Under the pieces are notes generated by a model. The model did no database searches, was not told the origin of the DNA, and worked only from the letters and a program-made list of their open reading frames with translations. Positions 39,880-53,363 of a stretch of 64,000 nucleotides of DNA are shown here, in pieces (the first letter of the stretch is position 1; every line of letters begins with the position of its first letter). The position numbers and the translations under genes were made by a program. Origin of the DNA: Streblospio benedicti (taxonomy: Eukaryota > Annelida > Polychaeta > Spionida > Spionidae); assembly GCA_019095985.1 (NCBI GenBank), contig CM032667.1:45209685-45273684 (forward strand). The letters run 5' to 3'.

Positions 39880-40400
39880 GCCTATAGCAGCCGCTCCACT
39901 AAATAACAGCCTCAATATTTCACCCGCGACTCCCGTGCGCCTCCAATAGACTTGCGCCACTTCTGCTCACTCCGCCCGCCCAGCCTACCGCTGTCGCCGT
40001 CTGCTGTTACTGCCGCGTAGGGTAAAACCTCAACTTTGACGTAAATAATGGTCACAACGTAACGTGTAACGTAATCGAGACGTAAGTGTCAAAATGTAGT
40101 CTTGATCAACATGGCTTTAGTCTGCATACCTGATACCTGCAATGACACAAAATTTTCATGTCTGTCTTGATATTAAGTTAAGATGTCAAATTACAAATAG
40201 TGGAATATTGTCTGAATTTGTGTCCTCAGTTCGTTGTCATTCAACGAAAAACTGTACCGTGCCCCCCCCTCCAAAACCGCCCGTTGCAGCCTCCGTTCTC
40301 TCGACTGCGCATGCGTGGCTTCCGGCTGGGACAGGAAACGTGCTGATGGCGCGGGTTCCGGGGAGTTCCGGGGGGGGGGTGCTGTAGGAAACGGCAGATC
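39880..40400 (-). promoter_or_regulatory. Candidate promoter region of the lectin/CUB gene
   Basis: Two GC-rich patches lie 0.9-1.4 kb upstream of the ATG. The first (39890-40030) has CTCCGCCCGCCC and a CCAAT. The second (40270-40390) has CTGCGCATGCG, an NRF-1-type palindrome, and an ETS-like CTTCCGG. A 5' UTR exon could start here, but no transcript evidence exists and open frames in this patch are composition artefacts. Confidence 0.3.
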
Positions 40401-41199
40401 CATAGCTGACATTTCCATGAGCTTACGCCCGTATGGAACAAATGGAATACAGTGCTTTTGTTCCTTAAAAATGAAAAATCCTATGCACAGTGTGCACCAC
40501 ATTGTCGGTCTACGGGAATTTCGCTTACACTCAGAATTGTTATAACTGCGCATATATATTCTTGAGGTATGATGATGTGCGCACCATCTCGTACTATACT
40601 GTCCTATGCTGTCCCTAGCAAAATCAATCTATACTTCAAGACCTGTATTATAAGGCGCATATACGTACCAGACACACGCATAGCGGTTAGGATTGGCAGG
40701 TTTCGTACTTGTGTGGATAATCCCCTGATTGGGATTATGAGAAGCGCCATCAATCTGGTTTTACGGCTGACAGATCCGGCAGCAGTTTACAGCCAAGATC
40801 CATAATTGATCACTTGGCAACAGCAGCGGTCATAAAAGGTGGACCGGGCAGGTGGAAGTGAAGGCTGACACTGACGTACGCTATGTATAGGTGTTAAGGG
40901 ACAAGGGCGGCAGCCGTGTAACCTTTCAACAGCTCATTTCTGGGAAACATGGTATCATTGGGGTCGTGAGTTCCAGTTCCATTGCAATCAATGCAGTTCG
41001 AGCAAGATTGTGCTGATGTTTTGATTGGAGAATTTTTAGGTTAGTGCCAGTGACAATGATGTAATGTACATGTATTATAGCAATAGCAGCTAGAGCTGGA
41101 GAAAGTGGCAATCCTCTCTTGTCAGTCAGCTTTACACTTTACACTATGAGAACTGACATGAGTGATGTTGGTTTAAAGACAGCAACTATTAGATACGTC

Positions 41200-41490
41200 T
41201 GCGGCCGAATCAATGGAGGGATGGACTTGTGAGTGGAAGGTTCGATTCCCAGTCGGGTCTCGTTGTAGGTGTTGTACAAACTCATCCATAGCCTGTTGCA
41301 CACTGCTAAGTGGCACCTACAGGTTAAACAGGTACATGTCAAGCTATAAATGTGGGTGTTGAACAACCATGCGTTCTATAGTAGCAAGTAGTACATGCTC
41401 CTCTATGAAAGTGAGAAACATATAGTATATCAAGTATGTTGCCAACGACCTGGTGTGAATGTAGAGTCGCTAGAACACAATAAAAGTACA
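41200..41490 (+). repeat. tRNA-derived SINE copy
   Basis: ACTTGTGAGTGGAAGGTTCG followed by ATTCCCAGTCGGGTCTCG gives the clearest B box of the window (GGTTCGATTCC). The body runs to GTTGCCAACGACCTGGTGTG and AGAGTCGCTAGAACAC, matching the 34 kb and 47 kb copies. Confidence 0.78.
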
Positions 41491-43269
41491 TTGCGACTGT
41501 AAAACCCGTGTCACACAGAATTGCCTGCCACCCACAGCCCCCACCCCGCGAGATCAGATTAAAAATATGATTTTCTCGCTTGTCGTCGACAATCCGTCGA
41601 AAATTTTGACCGTTGTGCACTGGTTGGAGCTTAATCAGACGTCGCATCGGGAGCTTATTAAAAATTGACCGAACAGTGAACACGTAGTGAGCGTATTGTG
41701 GTCGAACTGGAACACGATGTCAGTACGCAACCCCTAAATTTTTCCTATGTGACCTGGCCATAAGTCAGCACATGGACAGGTGTTTACATACAGCGCCTGT
41801 GCCCAGACCTGCCGGGGCCGCGTATATCTGTGAGCTGTCTGGGCCCCGCGGTCACACAGAGCTCCTGTCGCTGTAAACCAGGCGCGCTGTCCCTGGCCTG
41901 ATGTATCGTACAAGCACATCCACGATGTCTATACAGAGGCCGGTTTTTATCAAGGGACGACCTCTATAACGAAACCACCAGTGTAAAGAGATAGCATCTG
42001 CAATGAAACCACCTCTATAGCGACACTACCTCTTATAAGAGTCGACCTTCAGGTAAGCTCATTGTCTAATCAATTATCAACATCGGTAGGATTTCAAGCT
42101 TCTCAAAATCTGTAACAAATAGAAAAGGGTCGCATAATCACAGTCAGTCTCATTTTCCCAGTTCAAGTAGCAGCAGGTAGATTCCAGTTACGTGATGGCC
42201 TAACAAGCCCAACTGATTGATGATCATTTATTGTGGTCTCAAAACACCAGAGACAGACGACCACAGCAAAAGATCATTACGCAAGCCTTACAAAGAGGCA
42301 ATCTCTGCAATACGATCATTTCTCGTGGTCTGAAACCTCTAAAATGAAACCGTTTCTCGCAGTACCCAATGTTTCTGCAGACACCACTCTCCAAAGAGAT
42401 CACCTCTTTACATTTCACGACGCCAGACGTCAAGTGGTCTTTATAGGGAGGTCCCATTTGAGGTACCCGGTTTATAGCTGAAATTTATGATGTTTAAAGT
42501 TTAAAAACATGTATTGCATCGTCCAGCAAGATCAATTTCTTCCTAACACACTGCACTACTGGCCGAAACCACCGCCGTCTTGATATTATCAGAATCTCAT
42601 GTTCATAGACCTATACAACACTTTGGTGTAGAGTCTGTTGAGCAGCCCCCTCCCCCGCTGTATGCTCCCCTCTCCCAGTATAATAGTAGCAGCGCCTCCT
42701 TATATAATCTACATAGTTTGTAAACAGCAGTAGGTCTCCAGTATAAAGTCTACCCCCTCCCTCTTTACCGTATGCTCATGCGGCCCGTAGATAACCATTC
42801 TCATGTAATATTCACCAGCCTTTGACCGCGGGCGGCAGGTGGGAATCAGTGTGCCCATCACTTACCACAGGCGGGTGCACTCGGGGCTTCTCATCCCCAA
42901 ACAGGGGGTGTCTCCACGAGGTTTTATCTTTTTATGAAGACATTGTGCGGGGTTACTTGTGAACTCGTCTACTTAACATTTGGGACAAATTTAAAACGAG
43001 TTGATGGGTATACAGCACAGTCTGCCGTAAAGTAAAATATAAATGTGTTACTATAAAAAAAACATATTGTGAACTTGTCCTATTTTTAACTCACATTGGC
43101 AGGGTGGGGATTTTGAAGATTAGTGGGAGTGTTTACTATCTACTATCATCATCTCATTCAATTACAGTTTCTACCTGTAAGTTTGAAAGCCTAATTCGGA
43201 CTATGAGAAGGAAGACATGAGTTAGACTGTGAGATTGCATTGACCTTCAGACTTCCCATAAACATGGCT

Positions 43270-43680
43270 TACAGTACATTAGAACCCGCGTGCAAACACT
43301 CTACAACCAGACCCTTTCTGGCGGTCATCTTCATAAAGAACCATCTCTAATAGACTAATAGGGTGTATTGAGTGTACAGTAGAACCTCCAATTGAGACCA
43401 TCTCTGTATTGAAACAACCTCTATAATGGGACCAATTCATAATAATACCAAATTGAACATCTATATAGAGACCACCTCTCTACTTAGACCACCTAACACT
43501 GGTCCCAAAAGTGGTCCTAATATGGAGGTTCTACAGTACATTAGAACCTCCATAAAACACTCTACAACTAGACCCATCCTGGCGGTCACCTTCAAAAAGA
43601 ACCTTCTCTAATAGACTAATGGTGTATATTGACTGAATCACCTTGGTGCAGTAGACTGATGGGGTGTATTGAGTGTATAC
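43270..43680. repeat. Tandem array with a family A MITE in the middle
   Basis: Two units of about 100 bp share TACATTAGAACC, CTGGCGGTCA and CTAATAGACTAAT (43272-43372 and 43536-43640), with a third fragment at 43650-43680. Between them is a MITE from 43375 (TACAGTAGAACCTCC) to 43538 (GGAGGTTCTACAGTA). Confidence 0.72.
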
Positions 43681-46305
43681 AGCAATCACCCTCTCCAGTA
43701 GCCGCCCCCCGCAGTGGCTCGTGCAATATTGAGGAGGCGGCCGGGGGCACCGGGCGACCCGGGCACGAGGCGGGCGGGAGACGGACGGCCGCGATAATGT
43801 GTGATGATGGCACAGGCACGGCAGGGGAACCTCTGCATGAGGTGGGCTGGTCTCAAGCGGTATCAGTAAGGAGATGGTCTATTTATGGAAACTAGATTAT
43901 ATATAGAAAATATTGATAATTGCTACCAAAGTCTAGGAACCCTCTTGTGTAAAAGGTTTGATGGGGTTGATGGGGATTCCTCATTATCAATATATAGCAA
44001 AGCAGCTTATTGACTCCTGTATTCAGGTGGCACCACTGAAACCGGTGGTTATATGTTTATATAGTTCATATTGTGAGTGTAGTCTCTATATAGAGATGTA
44101 CTTAATTAGAGGTGCGACTACGTACCTGATGCCAACATTGACCGTTCCCATTCATTTCTGGGTTATAATTCAACTATCAGAATATTGAAAATTACGCTTT
44201 CACGAACAGCACCTACATATACTTTTTTATCAAACAATCCCTAAAAGTTGACTGAACCCCTGTGGTGCCAACTCTTAACATGTCTTACATGTTGGGGAAG
44301 TGCCAAGTTGTCAGCCCATCACCAGGTCAGGAAACTGCTGTTTCCGCCGAGCCAGATATAGCAAAGTAAGAAAAACAGTATTGATTGTTCTCACAAAGTA
44401 AGTGGAACACGGCAAAGATTTCCCATCAGAAATACACACTTTCACCTCCGGCCATATCGTATTATATCTGATGCAGCCGTGTGTTGTGAGATGCCCATAA
44501 ACCATCATCGTGGGTTTCACGTCTTTCCCATTCACACAGCCTTCAAAGTCCATGTTCAAGGTACTTTCAGTAAGTAATAAGTATAAATAAATGAGTATGA
44601 TAAACCATTTGTGTCTGTCTGAAGCTTCAGTCTGACAGTCAAAAATGCCCATCCATCACAATATACAGAGTGATAGTAGATGGAAGTATACGGCAACAGA
44701 TTATTCTACCTACATCTAACTCATTCTCCCATTTGTAACCACGGCTGTGAATAGACCACACTCCTCCAATGAGTGATGGCAACAACACCACTGCTGGTTC
44801 TGATGCCTCAAGTGGTCACTAATTGCTAATGGTTTCCATTGGTACACGATGAGCCCTCACTAATTGTGATTGGCAGTGTTTCGAAATATGTTGTTGCCCA
44901 TACCACGCATATAATTCTTGGGCTGTCAGACGCTTAAATAGATCAGAATGAGAACCAACGCATCCAATACACTAAAACGTGTCTAATAACGTTCCTAATT
45001 TGATATGGGATAAATATAAAACTCACTTACTATGTTTGATACTAGACATACGCACTGGATTGATGCGGCTGCCAAACTTTACAAACATGATGCCTTTTCT
45101 CTATCTATCTAAATATTGCTATCTCTCTTTTCTAATTAAACCCAACAACGTCCATGGCGGCGATCACATTTTAAATGTCTAGCTGACGAGAATGAGTATG
45201 ACTTTAAATGTAGGGTCTAATACATATACTTAGTTGCTGCGTGTGCTGCTATCTGATGTGTGGAGGCTGTTGATCGTATCACCAGCCAACAGCCGTGTTA
45301 CATCAGGCTCTACAACAGGCGGCTGCCACTTATCACACATCAGTGTGAGTCAGCAGTATACAGGCGCTGATAGCGGGGAATACGGTAGTCATCGCGTAGA
45401 TTATTCACAATGCTGGGTCTTGATTGATTGTTTGTTTGTTTGTTTGTTTGTTTGTTTTGTTTGTTTGTATGTATGTATGTTTGATCGTTTGCTTGCATAA
45501 CTACTATTGCATTTATTCAATTAGATAGTTTTCAATGTGTGTCCAGCAGGGAGAAATTAGAAGTTAATGCAGTGTTGGTGTCTCCAACGTGTTCCAGTCG
45601 ATCAATGAATGAGCGTTTACTCGTTTGTTCCAGGTTCCAGGACCCGAGTGCCCATCAATTATACGTGTCTCCCAAGGACAATTCCAATGCCATAGCTGTA
45701 CTTCAGTAATAAAACCCTGACTGCTAAGTTTATACAATATGCACAAGTGCATAAAGGTGCTAAATATCAATCCCCACATGCCTGTCACTGTGTTGAGTGC
45801 TGTGCCAAGTGTTTCACGGCGGCGGCGCCCCCCTCCCTCGTTCCCTTGATGAATGCACGGACCGCGTGGTCACATGCCCCCCCTCAATTGGCGTGTTCTA
45901 ATTTAGGGCGGAAATTGGACAAGTTGGCTGCTGGTGTCGAACATCCTGCCTGTGGTGGAAGGGCGTTGGGGTGGGGTGGGGGTGGGGGTAGGGTAACTCC
46001 CTAAATCAACTCAGTGATGATTTAATTTTGGTACCTACTAAATGTGCATTCGGCACTGTTGAAGGTATAGGTCATTGCCATGTGTATGTGCATAGAGGCA
46101 TACAAAGATGCGTTCTGTATGTTGCCTTAATACAGAGGTCCTGCTGTTACCAATGGCAACTGTTGTTTTCCATCATTTTCCAGACGGTTGCGTCATTACC
46201 GTTGATCAAAGTTTCCGCACCAGATGTCAGCAGCGAATTGTAAACATTTCCGACCTCCGGCCCATGCTAGCTAGCGGCTGCTGGCATTGTTCTAGCCTCA
46301 AGACC

Positions 46306-46480
46306 TACAGCACAACCTCTCTAGTGAGACCACCAGCGGACTAGCTGGTCTGGAGAGGTCTCAATTCAAGTGGTCTCTTTATAGAAGTTCATAGTGGTCT
46401 CTTCATGGAGGTTTGGGATTTCAATGAATATTCGCATTATAGAGGTGGTCTCAATAGGTCTAGTTGGAGGTTTTACTGTA
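46306..46480. mobile_element. Family A MITE
   Basis: Starts TACAGCACAACCTCTCTAGT and ends TTGGAGGTTTTACTGTA. Inside are AAGTGGTCTCTTTATAGA and TAGAGGTGGTCTCAATAG. Fragments of the same family are visible at 24395-24450, 41945-42050, 42230-42480, 44075-44115, 48520-48640, 51105-51275, 52890-52985, 54960-55020, 55225-55320 and 57145-57335. Confidence 0.75.
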
Positions 46481-47019
46481 CCGGCTGGAAGCAATCTCGC
46501 TCTGTTATAGTCTTACTGCGTGTTTTCTATTCAGCCCTGATCAGTCTGTAATAACACCACCGTAGCCTTCTCATCTGAATGGAACGCCGGAATATTTCTA
46601 CTTCGTAGATTACGGGGGGGGCGCTCAGTTAAAAATTGATAAGGGGTGCCAACAAAATCTCTAGTAGTAGACCCATTTCTATACCTTGCCAGGCCCGTAC
46701 CAAGGGCTAAAATAATGTGGGGAAAATAAAAATCCATAATTATAGACCACGACTTTTAAATGGCCTTACCAATCTCATTTTCCTTCTTACCGACCTGCTT
46801 GCATTGCCAACAATCCAAACCCATTTCTATATCCGACCATTTTTATAGATAGAATAAGAAAGACAAGCAGTTTGTGTTGGTTTAACATGATCATGGTGTA
46901 ATGTGGGCTGTCCATGGATAGGTCTCTCAGAAATGGGTATGTAGAAACCAAATACGATAAGATTATATGGCTAATGCCATGGTTTTTGGGTGAGATCACC
47001 CTATCTATGCAAGAGCGTG

Positions 47020-47260
47020 GTCTTTACCTGCACGAGTGAGCACTGCTCTGTGGTACTTAAATGTCAAATAGGTACAAATCAGGCAAGTGAACGCACATGT
47101 TGACTGGTAGACACGTTTGCGCTACGGTTGCGATATTCTGGATGCTTTCCGGGGAGTTGAGAAATATATAGTGGGACAAGGAGGCTGCCAATGACTTGGT
47201 GTGAATGTTAAAGTCGTATGATCTTGCCAAGGGCTGAAAACAATAAACTAGATATTTAGG
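47020..47260 (+). repeat. SINE copy lacking its tRNA head
   Basis: The sequence CACTGCTCTGTGGTAC, GGGGAGTTGAGAAATATA, GCCAATGACTTGGTGTGAA and AAGTCGTATGATCTTGCC aligns with the bodies of the SINEs at 34 and 41 kb, but no B box precedes it. Confidence 0.65.
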
Positions 47261-48779
47261 CCCACCATTTGTCCATACACAGCCGTGATGTGGCGGTCCG
47301 CTACCTGCTGACATTTAAGGCTTTCCGCCACTGTTTTCCCGTCATTACGGGGGTTGGGGCGGGGGCGGGGGCGTTACTGCCCCGCCCGAGCCTCATTAGG
47401 GTGAGAGAGGGAATCAACAGGAAACATAACTCTGGTGCGTGATATTAAAACGCACAAGGAAACGGAATTATAGAAAACAAATCATTGTTCTGTGTATACA
47501 TGTACATCCCTGTTTGATATACACAATTCACGGTGGTGTTATAAATGTCGACGTCGACCATCGCGAGAATCTGACGTCGGGTATAATTCATCTCTGCTCG
47601 CCTCATCAAAGACAAAACTCCGCCAGGAAACAAGGTACATGCACGCCCACACAGCAGCATTTACGGCCATCCAAACGTTTCTGCGCACACGTTTCCAAAA
47701 TTGCCACATGGACTTTTGTTTATTATGACAGCCTCGTTTCCGTTTATCAAGGCAGGTGTCTGCTGCTGAAAATTTGAAAGTGAATATTATTTCTTGTTTG
47801 CATACAGTTGTTGAAATGAAATCTATGTTGTTTTTTTGTTTTGTTTTTGTTTGTTTTTTTGTTTTTGCGATTTGAAATACAAAGGAACTTTTACAGTGAG
47901 TCACAAGAACTGTGTAAGTATGCACTTATTTTGGCACACCCTATATATCACGCTTCAAATCCCTCAGACAAATCTCATTCCCGTTTTCTAACATGTGTTG
48001 CAGGAAATCTGAAATCATTGATGCTTCCTGATGGAAACTGTAATTACGAGCAGGCGCCATTTTGTTGTGATGACCGCTACAACTGACCACTCAGTGTAAG
48101 TGCTGTTTACGCCATACTGAGCCCCAGCTGTGTAGGATGATTGCTGCCACTACGGGCCGACCTCTGGGTGAGGACTCACATCAACTGTGCCCGAGTGTAG
48201 CATCTCTAAGTGACATGTGCTATATGTCACTTAGTAGACATTGTGCCCAACAAGTTATTGGCAGTACTCAAGTCATTGGCACCATCCAAACATGCATTAT
48301 TAACACTCACTACATAGTTATCTATTGATACTCCGACATAGCTATACATGTCTTGTTATAATGTAGGACGTATAATTGGAGATAGACTCACGTGTGGATG
48401 TTGACCATAACTTGGGCCCGAGGCATACTTTATTTTATGCATGCAATGCAAGTCAGTGATTTTAATAGAAAGATGGGTGTTAAATGTATGGAGGATTAAG
48501 ACCACGATACATTAGAGCTTCCTATGATAGCACCTACACAATATTAACATTGGCCCACAGTACGTAGTCATTAGCCTTTCTTAGCTGACGGATACAAACC
48601 TTCCTAAAGGAACCGCCTCTCTATTGTGACCACTAACAGGGATGTTTCCCTGTAGACTGCAATCGCTGAGCTGACCACTCACAATAAGTGATGTTTACAT
48701 CAGCCTGATGGCCAGATGCGCCGGATGTCTGCGGGGCAGCTATTGTTGTTTTCAACAATCATAATTAGAGATTGTCAGT

Positions 48780-49035
48780 GATGTGTATTTTAATCAAGTT
48801 CTGTCAGTAGATGCATGGAAAACTGTCCTAATATATTCAATATAGTTTCCTTTACAACCCATTGCTAAGAATATCTGACTTTACGGGGACATCTCACATG
48901 CACTAAGTTCAACATTAAAGTCGGGATTTTAATGTAGGGGAAACTATAAAAGTACTTGACCAATCTCTGTGAAACCTACACAAAGATTAGGACAGTTTCC
49001 CTAACATAAACCGACAGCATTTCATTGTGATACGG
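48780..49035. mobile_element. Inverted-repeat element, about 255 bp
   Basis: The left arm has TTCTGTCAGTAGATG and AACTGTCCTAATAT; the right arm, reversed, has ATGCTGTCGGTTTATG and AACTGTCCTAATCTT. One arm recurs at 38408-38520 (TTCTGTCAGTATACGTCTG, TAGTTTCCTTTA). No coding capacity, so a MITE is likely. Confidence 0.55.
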
Positions 49036-50584
49036 TCCAAGCATTTAGAGATAATCCCCTTATTCCGAGTATCTTCATTACTTGCAAACAACAACATTAT
49101 TGTGGTACCTCTGCATATAGTGGGCGACAAGTGGCCCCCAATGCTCCGTCTATGGTGATATAGCAGGGTGTAGGTCCTAATGTCCTCCTCTCTGCCCCGC
49201 CTCCATCTCTCCTCCCCGCGTAGAACATGCAGATTGAAACATATTGATACATAAAGTAGTCCGGCGGCGGAGTGATCTCGGTGAAATATGACGTAATCAG
49301 CCGCAGTGCGCCTCGGGGAGAGAAAGTAGTTCGTGTAATATAGGGCGTCTGTGGAGCTAGTTGGGGAGGGCTGTGGAAAGTTTGACTTTGTGATTGTGTT
49401 TATAGGCTTTGTAAGCTGTGTAATTCATGAGTTTGCAGCCAGCTCACAATATTTGCATTTGATAGAAATTAATGGTGTCATTTTATTCCCATATTGTATA
49501 TATCTTTCTTACCATGCAATGCCAGATTGTATAAAGAATGTCGGCATTGCAGGGTAGGAAAATACAATGCAAGACCACAATCGTTATATCATTTAAATAC
49601 TGTTTTTATTGCATTAGGGCCTATATGGAATGAATTGGAAAACAAAGAGGCAATGTTTGATCTAATGTCTGTCAGACTGTTTTGTGTATTAAAGCAGTTC
49701 CCGAATCTGCACGATGTCTGCTGAAAGAGAAAGGCCTACACGCCTCTAGGTAGCAGGCAGTGCAGTCTGTCAAATAGCCTGTCCAAGCAGGATAGCTGCT
49801 GATAAGGTACTAAGTGTAGGCCTATCTGATATAATGATTTTAAAATTTGTGAATACCATTATCATCTATTATTGTATTTCGGCCTTATCATCCAATGCAC
49901 ATGTTAGATATTATAAGACTGCCTTGTATAAGAGAGATTCCCATGAATACACACTACCCCTATATTACTGAGTAATCCCGATATATTAATGATTAAACCA
50001 AACAAGGAGTAAACCAAACACTGACTCGGTATTGTAGCCCGTGTGTTGTACCCATACCGGGTTTGTGTGTAATAGATGGCGTGTCTGCCCGTAATGTGCC
50101 TATAGCGTGCTCCCCCATCCCCCCCCCATACACGGGGGGTAGCGGCCCGCGGGGACTACCGTTTATACCCACACAGCACGCGACGTGGCCAGCACACCGC
50201 CAGCCGCGACGTGGTCAGTTGAGGACATACTTGGACATTGCCAACACGGGCAGGGAGATACCATGTTCTAAATTAATTACTAACCGAACATAGCAAGTGG
50301 TGGGGGTGGCAGACCGTCACCTGGGACACAACTGGCAGTAGACCTACTGTCTCCCTGCTGCTTCTGTGCTGCCTAAAACTCATGGAGACCGCGTGGCATT
50401 TTTGTTTTTAGATGGCGTACGAAGAAGGTTTGAAGACAAACTTTCTCGACTGATTCTAGCCCTCAGTTGATCAGTACTGAAACAGTACTTTGCCAGTAAT
50501 TACACAGTACATGCACTTAGTGATTCCGTTCACAGGAGCATGGCTCATACAATCCCCGGCTTCTTGAACCACAATACAAGTTAC

Positions 50585-50707
<123 letters not shown>

Positions 50708-53049
50708 CCTTTACAAGCAAAGACATCCCACATGCGAAAAACATTCCAACCCCAACCTCACTTAACCGAGGACAAGCACAGACTATTAGAACTGGCGACA
50801 TGTGGCGACTCGTGTAACCCCCCCCCCCCCCCCCCTGACCCCACGCACCTCACCACACAGACAAGTGGCGACGTGTAGCCCCATCACCAACCCGTGTAGT
50901 GTCTGTGTAGCGTGCCCCCCCCCCCCCGACGGCCACACAAGCGCGCGGTCGGCGGCGGCGGCGAGCCTATTAGGGGGACAAGCCGCTTACATGTGGCGGC
51001 GGCGGCCGCCTCATCTGGAGACAACAACAAGGGGATTGTGGCGGGAAAGAGGTTAATGGGGAAGAGCCGAGGTACGTGTATACACGAAGCCTACATGGGA
51101 CAACATCGGATAGTCTCAATAGACAGGTGGTCTCAATAAGGGGGTGGTCTCTTTAGACTGTGACCGTCTGACTATGGGGAGGGTTGTGGCAGCAAGACGT
51201 GTATTGTCACGCAGATGGTTACTTCCTTATGAGGTGGTCTGGTCTACATGATAGGTTCTTCTGTACTGTACTATGGCACTGGCTTCTGAGAGCCAGCTAT
51301 TTGATCACGTGGGGTGCTCAGACTATAATAGAGCATGTTAACCCATTATTCTACTAGTTTGTGATTGCTAAGCAATTTTTATCAATTGTATACATTGTAT
51401 TGTTTATCTCTATTGAAATCTGGTACAAACTGTGAATTATGAAACACACAAATCTTCCAACATGACATTATACCAGCAGTCTAGTTGGCTTCTATGTGTC
51501 ATTGTGGAATGAAAGAAGATGAAGATGGATTCCTTGAAACGTTCACACCCGCGGGCCTGTAGGCTTCTCCTGCCGTCCGGCGGCGGAAGTCGTTACGTCA
51601 AGTGGTTGAGTCTGAGAGGACAGAGGCAGCTGCTGCTCTAGTCAGTTATTTGGACCTGGCTTTAATTATGCACACATGTTGATGAGTGGTGCGAATTGGC
51701 AGATGTGATGTGAACCAGCATTGGTCAACTGACTCATAGTTCTGTGGCTCTTATCGTGAATAAGTGTATATACAGGCAGATCCAGGTTTTCAGAAAATGG
51801 GGCTCACTTAAAGTCGATAGCGAACATGCAAACAACTCTATAAAAATAAGTCATTTTGGTGGGGGGGAGGGGGGCTATGGATGTCAGTGGTGAATATGTG
51901 GTGGGTCAAAAGCATAGACATTTCAAAATCAAGTTCTTTCTTTCAACATGCATTACTACAGTGCCCCTACACAGGTTGTCTACACCGTACACCTACTGTC
52001 CTCTCATCAACTGCCACTCAAAATCGCTATTCACACAGAAATGTCTGTCACAATTCTGGCTCTCCCAAAACTAACAAAGCTCGCCACAAAACCTCACAAA
52101 CCCTCTCCTCACAAAAACTAACAAACCTCCTCCCCACAAAAGGCCTTTCTCCCGACACCTGATTACCAGTAACGACCCGGTAACGCACTGCGCCGTGAAC
52201 CAGCGGTCTCTATATAGTGACGGGGTTTTGCGTTCTGACAAAGGCGGGTACCAGGAAATCACCTCAATGACCCTCAATAGTGGAGAAGGCCACAGCAGGG
52301 TGCGTGCTGGATGTATCACTCAGGGCAGAGTTTGCAAGATTGTGTCAAGTGTAAAACAAAATAATATTTGAATGAAAGCTACACAATCATAATGTATGTC
52401 TTTATGGCCAGGGTTCGTGAGTAGGAGCATTTGGTCGGTATTAGGGGTTCAGGAGTTTGAGAATGGTTGCAAACAGTATAATAGGATTATGCATACGTGC
52501 ATAGATGTATAAATACTAAAGGATGAAACATACTAGTAGATCACAAGATCAAAGGGAACAAGGTTAATAGTTTATAATAACCGCCATTGTTGATTATGAG
52601 ACAATAAAATGCGATATTTTGTGTCTTTCAAAGAACAATAACAATCAGCTTCACAAACACGTAAATGCCAACTATATATACCGTGAGGCGTCTATACCAT
52701 AGCAATAAGTCCTCGACCAACACGCTCCACTCATGACTTTCTTGGTCCACCACAATCCTCGCTAAGCACATAATGCCAGTGTACACACAACGACGGGGAA
52801 GAAAATGGCCAATATCCCGTCCCGTGCCCTCGCCCCTCTACCCCCCTACAAACAACCCAACTGAAGACGCGGCTGTCTCAGTGTCCGGTTACAGTAGAAA
52901 CTGCAATTAGGACAAAACCTCCGTATTAGAGAGACCACCGTGAACCTCCACTAGGAGACCAGCTCTCTATGGAGACCATCTGTTGTTTATGGCGATATTG
53001 AGGACTGCTGCTTCCCACGCACAACCACGCAAACACACACATATGCACG

Positions 53050-53091
<42 letters not shown>

Positions 53092-53363
53092 CACGCACAC
53101 ATGCACACATGCACGTGCCCCCCCCCCCCACAACACACACAAAACAAATACACACATGCACGCACACGCACTAACATAGGCCCCATTCGTCTTCGTAAGG
53201 AGGCGGGCGTTGCCCCGTCCCGGTCCGTGTTTTCGGTCGCGTTGAATGCGGCGGCACGCGGCAGGAAATGAGCGCATTATGGACGGAGCGGTTCGCCTGT
53301 TTGTTCTGCTGGTCAGAATTAAACTGAGCGGACGTACGGAAAACACGTCTCTGTGCTGACAAC

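Noticed and set aside
40142-40553. Overlapping open frames on both strands
   Set aside because: GC-rich patch with an NRF-1-like palindrome; neither frame has a recognisable domain or splice sites. Treated as a possible promoter.
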